Part shown: positions 15,042-22,852 of the stretch, in pieces | How positions within the stretch are numbered: position 1 is the stretch's first letter | How the letters are laid out: the number at the start of each line of letters is the position of its first letter | Source of the DNA: Betaproteobacteria bacterium | Lineage (GTDB): Bacteria; Pseudomonadota; Gammaproteobacteria; Burkholderiales; SG8-41 | DNA: 23,286 nt | Direction of reading: 5' to 3' | NCBI GenBank assembly: GCA_020028375.1 | Contig: JAHZNX010000031.1 | Coordinates: forward strand, 1 to 23,286 | The notes under the pieces: model-generated | Told to the model about the DNA's origin: nothing | The model's input: only the letters and a program-made list of their open reading frames with translations | The model's database searches: none | Made by a program: the position numbers and the translations under genes

Positions 15042-16364
15042 ATGCCACCGCGCGACTACCCACTCGAGCCGTTCTGGATGCCGTTCACCGCCAACCGCCA
15101 GTTCAAGGCGGCGCCGCGCATACTGGTGTCGGCCCGCGACATGCATTACGTGACCGAGGACGGGCGGCGGATACTCGACGGCACGGCGGGCCTGTGGTGC
15201 GTGAACGCCGGGCACTGCCGCCCGAAGATCGTCGAAGCGATCCGGCGCCAGGCGGATGCGCTCGACTATTCGCCGCTGTTCCAGATGGGCCATCCGGGAG
15301 AATTCCGCGCTGCGGCGCTGATCGCGCAACTCGCGCCGGAGGGGCTCGACCACGTGTTCTTCGCGAATTCGGGCTCCGAGGCGGTCGATACCGCGCTGAA
15401 AATCGCGCTCGCCTACCAGCGCGCCCGCGGGGAGGGACACCGCAACGTGCTGATCGGCCGCGAGCGGGGCTATCACGGCGTGGGTTTCGGGGGCATCTCG
15501 ATCGGTGGCGTTCCCGCCACGCGCAAGGCGTTCGGAAACATGCTCGGGCGTGTTGATCACCTGCCCCACACGCACAACCTCGAGCGTAACGCGTTCAGCC
15601 GCGGGCAACCGGAGTGGGGCGCGCACCTGGCCGATGACCTGGAGACGCGCCTCATTCCGCTGCACGATGCCTCCAACATCGCGGCGGTGATCGTGGAGCC
15701 CGTTGCAGGCTCCACGGGCGTTCTGGTTCCCCCCAAGGGCTACCTGGAGAGGCTGCGCGCGATCTGCGACAAGCACGGCCTGCTGCTCATCTTCGACGAG
15801 GTGATCACGGGGTTCGGCCGCACCGGCCAGGCGTTTGCCGCGCAGACTTTTGGCGTGACCCCCGACATGATCACGTTCGCCAAGGGCGTAACCAGCGGCG
15901 CCGTGCCGCTTGCCGGCGTCATCGTGCGCCGCGAAATCTACGAGACGGTGGTGAACCGCGCGGCGCCCGATACGGTCGAGTTCTCCCACGGCTACACCTA
16001 TTCGGGCCATCCCCTCGCCACCGCCGCGGCCGAGGCGACCCTTGCGCTCTACCACGAGGATAAGCTCTTTGAGCGCGCACGCGAACTCGCACCCCATTTC
16101 GAGCAGGCGCTGCACAGCCTGAAAGGCGCCGGCCCGGTGATCGACATCCGCAACTTCGGGCTGATGGCGGGCATTGAGCTCGAGCCTCTGCCGGGAAAGC
16201 CGGGGGTGCGCGGCTACCAAACGTTCCTCAAGTGCTTCGAGAAGGGGGTCATGATCCGGGTCACCGGCGACATCATTGCGTTGTCACCGCCGCTCATCAT
16301 TAGCAAGGCACAGATCGACGATCTGGCCGGCACGATCGGTTCGGTGCTGCGCGCAGCCGCGTAG
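15042..16364 (+). CDS. Class III aminotransferase, omega-amino acid/beta-alanine:pyruvate type
   Basis: This pyridoxal-phosphate enzyme most likely moves the amino group of beta-alanine or another omega-amino acid to pyruvate, giving malonate semialdehyde and alanine. The 440 residues follow the known beta-alanine:pyruvate transaminase closely: FWMPFTANRQF, DYSPLFQMGHP, FFANSGSEAVDTALK, RGYHGVGFGG, HDASNIAAVIVEP, LLIFDEVITGFGR (248-260), the PLP lysine Lys281 in FAKGVTSGAVP, and EFSHGYTYSGHP. It is divergent from the transporter gene with a 71-bp gap and convergent with the oxidoreductase gene, leaving 6 bp. No clear ribosome binding site precedes the ATG. The exact substrate cannot be settled from sequence, because many omega-transaminases share these motifs. 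Confidence 0.9.
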   Translation: MPPRDYPLEPFWMPFTANRQFKAAPRILVSARDMHYVTEDGRRILDGTAGLWCVNAGHCRPKIVEAIRRQADALDYSPLFQMGHPGEFRAAALIAQLAPEGLDHVFFANSGSEAVDTALKIALAYQRARGEGHRNVLIGRERGYHGVGFGGISIGGVPATRKAFGNMLGRVDHLPHTHNLERNAFSRGQPEWGAHLADDLETRLIPLHDASNIAAVIVEPVAGSTGVLVPPKGYLERLRAICDKHGLLLIFDEVITGFGRTGQAFAAQTFGVTPDMITFAKGVTSGAVPLAGVIVRREIYETVVNRAAPDTVEFSHGYTYSGHPLATAAAEATLALYHEDKLFERARELAPHFEQALHSLKGAGPVIDIRNFGLMAGIELEPLPGKPGVRGYQTFLKCFEKGVMIRVTGDIIALSPPLIISKAQIDDLAGTIGSVLRAAA

Positions 16365-16370
16365 CGGCCG

Positions 16371-19300
16371 TCAGATCCGCTGCATGTCGCGCGCGCCGAG
16401 CTCGACCAGGCAGTGGTCGATCCACCCGGCGGCGAGCTTTTCCTGCACCGAATTCTGGCGCAGCCTGGCATCCAGCGCCGACCAGTCCACGCGGTCGAGC
16501 GGCTGGTCCTGGTTGAAGCAGGAAAAGACGTAGCTCACCTTGCCGCTCTTCTCATCCACGTGCGGCTGCAGGCACTGGGCACAGATCTCCTTCATCATGC
16601 ATTGCATCGGCGAATTGATCGATCCGATGCCCCGGTGGCCCGGCTTGAGATAGGGCTTGAGCAACTCGTGCCGCGCGCGCGCCACCGCCGCCATCATGCG
16701 GTCCGAGCCGATGGCCATGATGCGGTCTGCGGCATTGAAGGCGATCGGCTGCCCGCCCAGGGCGCCGCTTGCGTACGCGTGCATGCCCTGCACGATGTTG
16801 CCGACGAAGCTCTTGTCCTGCGAGCGCTCGGGCGTGAACCCCGGCTCCTCGTCGCAGCACCACACCACGGCGTCCGAGGCCGCTTCGATCTCCCCGATCT
16901 TGTAGCGGTCCATCATGTGCTTGTAACCCGCGAAGTACAGCACCCGGTTCCCGGCGCGCCGCATCGCCTGGCCGATCGAGAACAGCACTGCGTTGCCGAG
17001 CCCTCCCCCTGCGAGTATGACGGTCTCGCCTCTCGGAATCTCGGTGGGCGTGCCAGTCGGTCCCATCACCACCACTGGATCGCCCGGCTTGAGCAGCACG
17101 CACACGTCCGAGGAACCGCCCATCTCGAGCGTGATCAGCGATATCAGGCCGCGATCCGCGTCGACCCAGGCGCCGGTCAGAGCGATGCCCTCCATCGTCA
17201 GGCGCGTTCCATCGGCGCGGGGGGCCAGCATCTCAAAATTCTGCAGACGGTAGAACTGTCCGGGCCGGAAGCGCCGTGCCGCGAGCGGCGCCTTCACCAC
17301 GACCTCGACGATCAGCGGCGTCAGTCGCACCACTTCATGCACTGTCGCCCGCAGCTCTTCGTTCAGCCGGCCGATAAATTGCGCGTCGCTCAACGCTGAT
17401 GCCGGTTTCACGCGCTCGAGCACGCGGCTCACCACCGGATAGCCCTGCTTGGCGCCGCCGAGAGCCTTGACCACGTTGCCGAAGTACGAGGGGTGTACGT
17501 CGCCGAAGTAGCTCAAGAAACGCCCGTCGTCGCGGCGCGCCAGCAGAACGCGCGGCTGCGCTGGCTTCGAAATAGCTTGCTCCACGACAACCGGCGCACC
17601 GCTTTCCTCGCAGGCCTGGAAATAGCGGCCGTCGAGCTTGAACGTTTTCGCGTCCTCGCGTGCAAGCACGGTATTCGGCTGGGTGCCGGCCGCGATCAGG
17701 AGAGTTCGCGCCGGCAGCTCGACCTGAGAGGTTTCCGTCCAGGCGCCGTCGTCGCCGCGCCGCCGCGCCGAAACCTTGAGCGCGCGGACGTGTCCGTGTT
17801 CATCGACCTCCACCGCCAGCGGAACCAGGCCTTCCGCGAACCGGATCCCCTCCTCGAGCGCCTTGTGCACTTCCTCGTGGTTGAGCGTGTAGGAAGGGCT
17901 GTCGATGAGCCGCTTGCGGTAGGCGATGGTGACCCCGCCCCACGACTGCAACAGCTCGAGGATACGCGGGGCGCGCTCTTCCGCGACGGCGCGCATGCGC
18001 TCGCTGCGCAGCGCGCGCGCGTGGGCAAGCCACTCGTCCGCGATGCCCCGTTCTTCCTCGTTCCACGCGATGCGCGCCGCGGCCTCGCCATGCTCCCGCG
18101 CAAGCCGTTCGTAGCGCTGCAGGAACTTTTCCACTTGCAGCGGATAATAAGCAAGCGACTCGGTGGCGGTGTCGATAGCTGTTAATCCGCCGCCGACCAC
18201 CACCACCGGGAGCCTCACTTGCAGGTTGGCGATCGAATCTGGCTTTGCCGCGCCGGTCAACTGAAGCGCCATCAGAAAATCCGATGCAGCGCGCACGCCG
18301 CGCGCGAGCCCGTGCGGCAGTTCCAGGACGGTCGGCCGCCCGGCGCCGATGGCGAGCGCGACATGGTCGAAGCCCATCGTGAAGGCTTCGTCCACGGTCA
18401 GCGTGCCGCCGAAGCGCACGCCCCCGACCATCGCAAATTCCCGCCGGCGCTCGAGCAGGAGCCGCAGTACCCTGAGGAAATTCTTGTCCCAGCGCACCGT
18501 AATGCCGTACTCCGCCACGCCGCCGAACCCCGCCATGACGCGCCGATCCAGCGCTTCGTAGAGTTCGCGCGCATCACGGACCGGCTGGAATGGCACCCGC
18601 GCCCCGCGCGCATCCACGCCGCAGAGCCCGGGCGGCAGCGGCTCGATCTTGAGCCCATCGATGCCGACGACGGTATGCCCGTCGTTCATCAGGTGATGCG
18701 CAAGCGCGATTCCCGCCGGTCCCATGCCGGCGACGAGCACCCGCTTGCCGCTTGCCGGCCTGGGATACGGCGCGCGCACATTGAGCGGATTCCAGCGCGT
18801 GAGCAGCGAATAGATCTCGAAGCCCCATGGCAGCTCGAGCACGTCCTTTAACGTACGGGTCTCGGCCTGCGGGATGTCGACCGGCTCCTGCTTCTGGTAG
18901 ATGCACGACTTCATGCAGTCGTTGCAGATCCGGTGGCCGGTCGCCGCCACCATCGGATTATCGACGACGATGATGGCGAGCGCGCCGATCGCGTAGCCCT
19001 CGGCTTTCGCCTGGTGGAACTCGGAGATCTTCTCCTCGAGCGGGCAGCCGGCGAGAGTCACGCCGAACGGGCTCTTCTTGAAGGATGCCGCTCCCCGTCC
19101 CGCTGCGCCTTTCTCCAGCAGGCCCTTCGAGCACGAATCCTTGCCCTGCTCGTGGCACCAGATGCAGTAATTCGCCTCGTCGAGCGCGCGCACGAGATCC
19201 GCGCCGGCATCGGTCAACTTGAAGCCATCGCGCCGCCGCAGGTGCTGCCGGTCCAGGCTGTGGCTGCGATAACCGCCGGATTCATCGGTTATGACGGGTA

Positions 19301-19910
19301 TCAACCGCTGGGGATCCAGCTTGGCCGGCGCCTTGAACAGTACTCCCGAGCGGCGGCGTGCCCTGCCCGCTTCCGTTTGCGCCGCCCACGCCGCATAGCG
19401 CAGCGCAGATTCAAGGTGGGCAGCGTGCCCCGATTCGTTCTTTTGCCACTCCATGACGTGACGCGCGTATGCGAGCTCGGTGAACGGCTCGCCGAAGGCT
19501 GCTTCGAGCTCGCGCTCGAGCGCGGGGCCGTCGAAAGTTGCCGCTTCCGGCGCCGCGTAACGGTGCATCGCCTTGCGCTGGACGAACTGCCGCTTGACCT
19601 GGTAGAGCGGGGCGAGCACGTGATGCTTCCCTGCAAGCGCCTGGACTTCCGGCTCGATGCCGAACAGGCGCGCGACGAACCGCTCCACGTGTGGGGCGAG
19701 CGCCAGCAGGAGCGCCGATTCCTCCTTCGGCGCGAGCCCGGCGGTATCGCCGCGCGCGTTCACGAGCTGGTCGTGGAGCGCAGCGTCGCTTTCCTTGAGC
19801 CCTGAGAGAAAGTGCTGATCGAGCCTGAGCAATCCGTTGCGAACATACAGATCGTCGAAGCTGAGGCCCCAGCCAGTTAGCGGAACTGATGCGGTCAATG
19901 AAAAGATCAA
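16371..19910 (-). CDS. Fused iron-sulfur flavoprotein: GltD/NfnB-like half plus PyrK/NfnA-like half
   Basis: This 1179-residue protein carries, in one chain, modules that make up the two subunits of NfnAB, the electron-bifurcating NADH-ferredoxin:NADP oxidoreductase. Residues 1-240 form a mostly helical domain I do not recognise. About 245-345 is a cysteine-rich segment (Cys249, 252, 260, 289, then 329, 332, 336) like the [4Fe-4S] part of GltD. About 388-790 is a two-dinucleotide-fold flavoprotein with GMGPAG (395-400) and GGGLTAID (573-580). About 850-1000 is a ferredoxin-reductase-like FAD/NAD module (FRPGQFYRLQNF, AGGGLGNAVL). It ends in a PyrK-like [2Fe-2S] motif (Cys1104, 1110, 1113, 1131). 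The start is uncertain: TTG 19910 or TTG 19898, neither with a clear ribosome binding site. It could be a bifurcating transhydrogenase or a glutamate-synthase-like electron donor; the physiological partners are unknown. Confidence 0.85.
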   Translation of the reverse strand: MIFSLTASVPLTGWGLSFDDLYVRNGLLRLDQHFLSGLKESDAALHDQLVNARGDTAGLAPKEESALLLALAPHVERFVARLFGIEPEVQALAGKHHVLAPLYQVKRQFVQRKAMHRYAAPEAATFDGPALERELEAAFGEPFTELAYARHVMEWQKNESGHAAHLESALRYAAWAAQTEAGRARRRSGVLFKAPAKLDPQRLIPVITDESGGYRSHSLDRQHLRRRDGFKLTDAGADLVRALDEANYCIWCHEQGKDSCSKGLLEKGAAGRGAASFKKSPFGVTLAGCPLEEKISEFHQAKAEGYAIGALAIIVVDNPMVAATGHRICNDCMKSCIYQKQEPVDIPQAETRTLKDVLELPWGFEIYSLLTRWNPLNVRAPYPRPASGKRVLVAGMGPAGIALAHHLMNDGHTVVGIDGLKIEPLPPGLCGVDARGARVPFQPVRDARELYEALDRRVMAGFGGVAEYGITVRWDKNFLRVLRLLLERRREFAMVGGVRFGGTLTVDEAFTMGFDHVALAIGAGRPTVLELPHGLARGVRAASDFLMALQLTGAAKPDSIANLQVRLPVVVVGGGLTAIDTATESLAYYPLQVEKFLQRYERLAREHGEAAARIAWNEEERGIADEWLAHARALRSERMRAVAEERAPRILELLQSWGGVTIAYRKRLIDSPSYTLNHEEVHKALEEGIRFAEGLVPLAVEVDEHGHVRALKVSARRRGDDGAWTETSQVELPARTLLIAAGTQPNTVLAREDAKTFKLDGRYFQACEESGAPVVVEQAISKPAQPRVLLARRDDGRFLSYFGDVHPSYFGNVVKALGGAKQGYPVVSRVLERVKPASALSDAQFIGRLNEELRATVHEVVRLTPLIVEVVVKAPLAARRFRPGQFYRLQNFEMLAPRADGTRLTMEGIALTGAWVDADRGLISLITLEMGGSSDVCVLLKPGDPVVVMGPTGTPTEIPRGETVILAGGGLGNAVLFSIGQAMRRAGNRVLYFAGYKHMMDRYKIGEIEAASDAVVWCCDEEPGFTPERSQDKSFVGNIVQGMHAYASGALGGQPIAFNAADRIMAIGSDRMMAAVARARHELLKPYLKPGHRGIGSINSPMQCMMKEICAQCLQPHVDEKSGKVSYVFSCFNQDQPLDRVDWSALDARLRQNSVQEKLAAGWIDHCLVELGARDMQRI

Positions 19911-20146
19911 GTCAGGAATAAAAAGGAAAATTATATCAATCGCTTAGACGGTATTTCATAACCACGTGTTCTATTCATATCCAGGTCTGCGTGAGCAACG
20001 CGTGGCACGCCTCGATCACGGCCGAAAGCCCCTTCGTGTCGGATGGGAAGCCAAGTGCAAATCGGCGCTCCCACGCGGCCAGTCACAAGGAAGTTTCATG
20101 AGATAATTCAGACCCCTATCGTCAACATTACAACACCGGGACGAGC
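19911..20146. promoter_or_regulatory. Intergenic region with divergent promoters and a possible gene remnant
   Basis: This 236-bp gap is AT-rich at its left end. For the oxidoreductase, minus-strand TATAAT (19930-19935) with ATGAAA 18 bp upstream (19954-19959) is a plausible sigma-70 promoter, giving a very short leader. For the plus-strand MFS gene, GATAAT (20102-20107) could be a -10, and GGGACGAG just before the ATG could bind ribosomes. Between them, on the minus strand from 20082 to 19975, is a 35-codon open stretch with protein-like composition (WERRFALGFPSDTKGL near its start) that ends in a stop. It has no start codon, so it may be the tail of a lost gene. Confidence 0.35.
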
Positions 20147-21003
20147 ATGAACAGCACCGACTGGCGCACTCCGGGCGTGGTGTTGGCGTGCGGCAGCGTC
20201 ATTTTGATGCTGTCACTCGGTATCCGTCAGAGCTTCGGCCTGTTCTTGCAGCCGATGAGTAGTGATCTCGATTGGGGGCGCGAAACGTTCGCTTTCGCGT
20301 TGGCGCTGCAGAACCTGGTTTGGGGCGTGGCGCAGCCGTTCGCGGGCATGATCGCCGACAAGTTCGGCGCAGCGCGTGTGATCGTCACCGCCGGCGTGTT
20401 CTACATGCTTGGCCTTGCGTTGATGGCCTATTCCGAGACCGGGCTGGCATTCGACATCGGCGCCGGCATTTTCGTGGGGCTGGGCCTGAGTGGCTCGGCA
20501 TTCGGCGTGGTAATGGGCGTCGTTGGTCGCGCCTTCCCGCCCAAGAAGCGCAGCATGGCGCTCGGCGCAGTGGGCGCTGGCGGCTCGTTCGGCCAGTTCA
20601 TCATGCTGCCGTATGGCCAACTGCTGATCTCGCAGCTCGGCTGGCTGAACGCGCTGCTCATCCTCGCCGCATCCTCGTTCCTGATCGTGCCGCTCGCTTC
20701 GGCATTGGCCGGCAGAAACGCCCCTACTTGTGCGGGGTTCTCGGTGGCCATCTCAGCAAGAAATACCTGCTGTCGTGGATCTATGGCATTCGCGGGGTTG
20801 CAATTCTAGCCTTCGTCACGCTTCCCCTGACTCCTTGGTCTACGTGGATCTTCGCGGCGGTGATCGGATTCACCTGGCTCGGTACCGTGCCACTCACCAA
20901 CGGGCTGGTGGCGCAAATCTTTGGCGTCAAGTACCTGTCCACGCTCTTCAGCATCGTCTTTCTCGGCCACCAGATCGGGAGCTTCCTCGGCGGTCACTGC
21001 TGA
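20147..21003 (+). pseudogene. MFS transporter, broken (internal deletion with frameshift, C-terminus missing)
   Basis: The first 187 or so codons encode the N-terminal six-helix half of a major facilitator, including GIRQSFGLFLQPMSSDLDWGRE and the loop ADKFGAARV. Close to 20715-20724 the similarity jumps to a later part of the fold and into another frame: CGVLGGHLSKKYLLS, then LPLTPWSTWIF, TVPLTNGLVAQIFGVKYLSTLF and LGHQIGSFLGG. That frame ends at 21003, before the last two membrane helices expected in a roughly 400-residue transporter. So a central piece, a reading-frame match and the C-terminus are all missing. The type resembles MFS carriers of organic acids (OFA/MCT-like), but the substrate is unknown. 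It stands directly upstream of the PanB-like cassette. Confidence 0.8.
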
Positions 21004-21082
21004 CTTATTTCAGCTTCCGCGGTTATGTAAGCTCGGAGATGCTGTTCAATTTCGGAAATTCGTTTTACTGTTAACCATTCCT

Positions 21083-21088
21083 GGAGGG
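21083..21088 (+). promoter_or_regulatory. Ribosome binding site of the PanB-like gene
   Basis: GGAGGG lies 4 nt before the ATG at 21093 and is the strongest Shine-Dalgarno match in this part of the window. It fixes the start of the PanB-like gene and suggests good translation. Confidence 0.75.
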
Positions 21089-21092
21089 TGAT

Positions 21093-21992
21093 ATGGCGGA
21101 ACCAAGCACAGAAAAACGCAGAAAAGTCACGATTCCCATGCTCGTGGAAAAGATGAAGAAGCGCGAGCCGATCGTGCAGCTTGCGGTCTACGACTACGAG
21201 ACGGCGATCATCGCCGACCGCGTCGGCATCGACATCCTGTGCGTCTCGGATACCGGCGGCATGGTCCTGTTCGGCCACGAAACCACGACTTCCGTGTCGT
21301 TCGAGGAGGTGATGTTCATGGCCCAGGCGGTGAAGCGCGGATCCCAGTACGGCCTGCGCATGGTGGACATGCCGTACATGAGCTTTCATCTCTCGGCCCA
21401 GCAGGCGGTCGACAACGCCGCGAAATACGTGTCGCAGGGTGGCGCCGAAGTGATGAAATGCGAGGGCAATCTGCATCACGCCAAGTACATCGAGGCGATC
21501 GTCAAGGCCGGCATTCCAGTGCAGGGTCACATCGGCATCACGCCGATGCGGATGCCGCAGCTCGGCGGCTTCCAGGCGCAGGGCAAGACAGCGGAGCGCG
21601 CGAAGGAATTGGTCGACGACGCTTGGGCGATGGTCGATGCCGGCTGCTTCTCGATCATGTGCGAAGTGACGACTTCGGAGGTATGCGAATACCTGGCCGA
21701 AACCCTGCCGGTGCCGGTCATCAGCCTCGGCGCGGGCAACCGGGCCCACGGCGTCCATATCATAGGTTCGGATCTGTTCCATCTCTACGAGAAGCACGTG
21801 CCGCGCCATTCCAAGATCTACGTTGACCTGGTGCCTATCATCGAGAAAGGCCTCACCGATTACCGTGACGAGGTGCGCAAGCGCATCTATCCCGGCAAGG
21901 AGCACACCGTCTTCATGAAGGAAGACGAGCTCAGCAAATTCAGGGAAAAGGTCGGCTGGAAGAGCAGCGGGCCGCGGTCCCAGGCCGGCTGA
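21093..21992 (+). CDS. Divergent PanB-family protein (3-methyl-2-oxobutanoate hydroxymethyltransferase-like)
   Basis: Classical PanB uses methylene-tetrahydrofolate to add a hydroxymethyl group to alpha-ketoisovalerate, the first step of pantothenate synthesis. This 299-residue protein keeps the fold and active-site acids: Asp53 in LCVSDTGGM (classical VGDS), Asp92 in VDMPYM, Lys122 and Glu124 in MKCEGN, His146 in GHIGITP, Glu191 in IMCEVTT, and GAGN at 213-216. The surrounding sequence is clearly diverged, for example VSDT for VGDS and GGFQAQGK for GGYKVQGR, and an unusual charged C-terminal tail follows PGKEHTVF. I read it as a paralogue acting on a different keto acid or running in reverse, but this is inference. 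It is followed by TauE/SafE and GcvT-like genes, with no panC beside it. Confidence 0.85.
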   Translation: MAEPSTEKRRKVTIPMLVEKMKKREPIVQLAVYDYETAIIADRVGIDILCVSDTGGMVLFGHETTTSVSFEEVMFMAQAVKRGSQYGLRMVDMPYMSFHLSAQQAVDNAAKYVSQGGAEVMKCEGNLHHAKYIEAIVKAGIPVQGHIGITPMRMPQLGGFQAQGKTAERAKELVDDAWAMVDAGCFSIMCEVTTSEVCEYLAETLPVPVISLGAGNRAHGVHIIGSDLFHLYEKHVPRHSKIYVDLVPIIEKGLTDYRDEVRKRIYPGKEHTVFMKEDELSKFREKVGWKSSGPRSQAG

Positions 21993-22051
21993 CGCTGCGG
22001 GAGAAGTGAGTTGGAACGCCACTAGAGCGAGCCGACATCATCCGGACTGTC

Positions 22052-22081
22052 CAGGGGCATGGCAGCATGCCCCTGTTTTTT
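22052..22081 (+). terminator. Intrinsic terminator between the PanB-like and TauE/SafE genes
   Basis: CAGGGGCATG (22052-22061) and CATGCCCCTG (22066-22075) form a perfect 10-bp, GC-rich stem with a GCAG loop, followed directly by six T residues (22076-22081). This is a textbook rho-independent terminator. It would end most transcripts of the PanB-like gene. The ATG at 22067, the first possible start for the next gene, lies inside the 3' arm, and an AGGGG that could serve as its ribosome binding site lies in the 5' arm. Confidence 0.85.
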
Positions 22082-22852
22082 CTCGGTGGACTCTTGCTCG
22101 AATTCATTTGCCTGCTGCTCGCGGCCTTTGGCGTCGGTGCGCTGATCGGCGCAGTCGGTATCGGCGGCGTACTGCTGATCCCTGCGCTCACCGCGTTCGC
22201 CGGTCTCGGCATCCACGAGGCTATGGCGACCGCGCTGTTTACATTCGCCTTTACCGGCATCACCGGCACGGTGATGTTCCAGCGCCAGGGCAGCATAGAC
22301 TGGCGCATCACCATTCCAGTGTGCGCCGGCGCGATCCCGTTTGCGTTCCTCGGCGCGTGGCTGAATTCCCTGACGCGCCCGACCGTGCTCGCGCTCCTTC
22401 TCGCGGCGGTCATCATTTTCGCAGGCGTCTATACTCTGGCCACGTGGCGCGCCATGCGTGATCCCGCGTTTCATGGCGACCCTGGGCTTCAGCGCGCGCT
22501 GTTGACGGCGATCGGTGCGACTTCCGGGCTTGGGTCGGGATGGACCGGGGTGGGTGGCCCGGCGTTGTCGGTGCCGCTGATGGTGCTGTTCGGTTTTCCG
22601 GCGCTGCCTTCGATTGGCGCCAGCCAGGTGATCCAGATCATCGCCGCGCTATCGGGAACGCTGGGCAACCTCAATTTCGGCACCGTCAATTTCTCCGTTG
22701 CCGCAGCGGTCACAGTCCTGGAGATTGCCGGCGTCTACGTGGGGGCCCGTATCGCGCACGCCGTGAGTCCCGGCCCCTTGAAATGGTTCGTTGCCTGGCT
22801 GTGCATAGTCGTCGGCGCCTTCCTGATCGCGCGCGCCATGGGTTTCGCGTGA
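22067..22852 (+). CDS. TauE/SafE family membrane exporter
   Basis: Members of this family move sulfite, sulfoacetate, other organosulfonates or small organic anions across the inner membrane. The protein is up to 261 residues with about eight membrane helices in two halves, each opening with a glycine-rich motif (GALIGAVGIGGVLLIPAL near the start and GLGSGWTGVGGPALSVPL in the middle). The start is uncertain. ATG 22067 falls inside a terminator hairpin. TTG 22094 would give a protein starting directly before the first helix and has GGTGGA just upstream, though only 3 nt away. I give the longer form as the range. Its stop overlaps the next gene's GTG by 4 bp, so those two are coupled. The substrate is unknown. 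Confidence 0.85.
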   Translation: MPLFFLGGLLLEFICLLLAAFGVGALIGAVGIGGVLLIPALTAFAGLGIHEAMATALFTFAFTGITGTVMFQRQGSIDWRITIPVCAGAIPFAFLGAWLNSLTRPTVLALLLAAVIIFAGVYTLATWRAMRDPAFHGDPGLQRALLTAIGATSGLGSGWTGVGGPALSVPLMVLFGFPALPSIGASQVIQIIAALSGTLGNLNFGTVNFSVAAAVTVLEIAGVYVGARIAHAVSPGPLKWFVAWLCIVVGAFLIARAMGFA

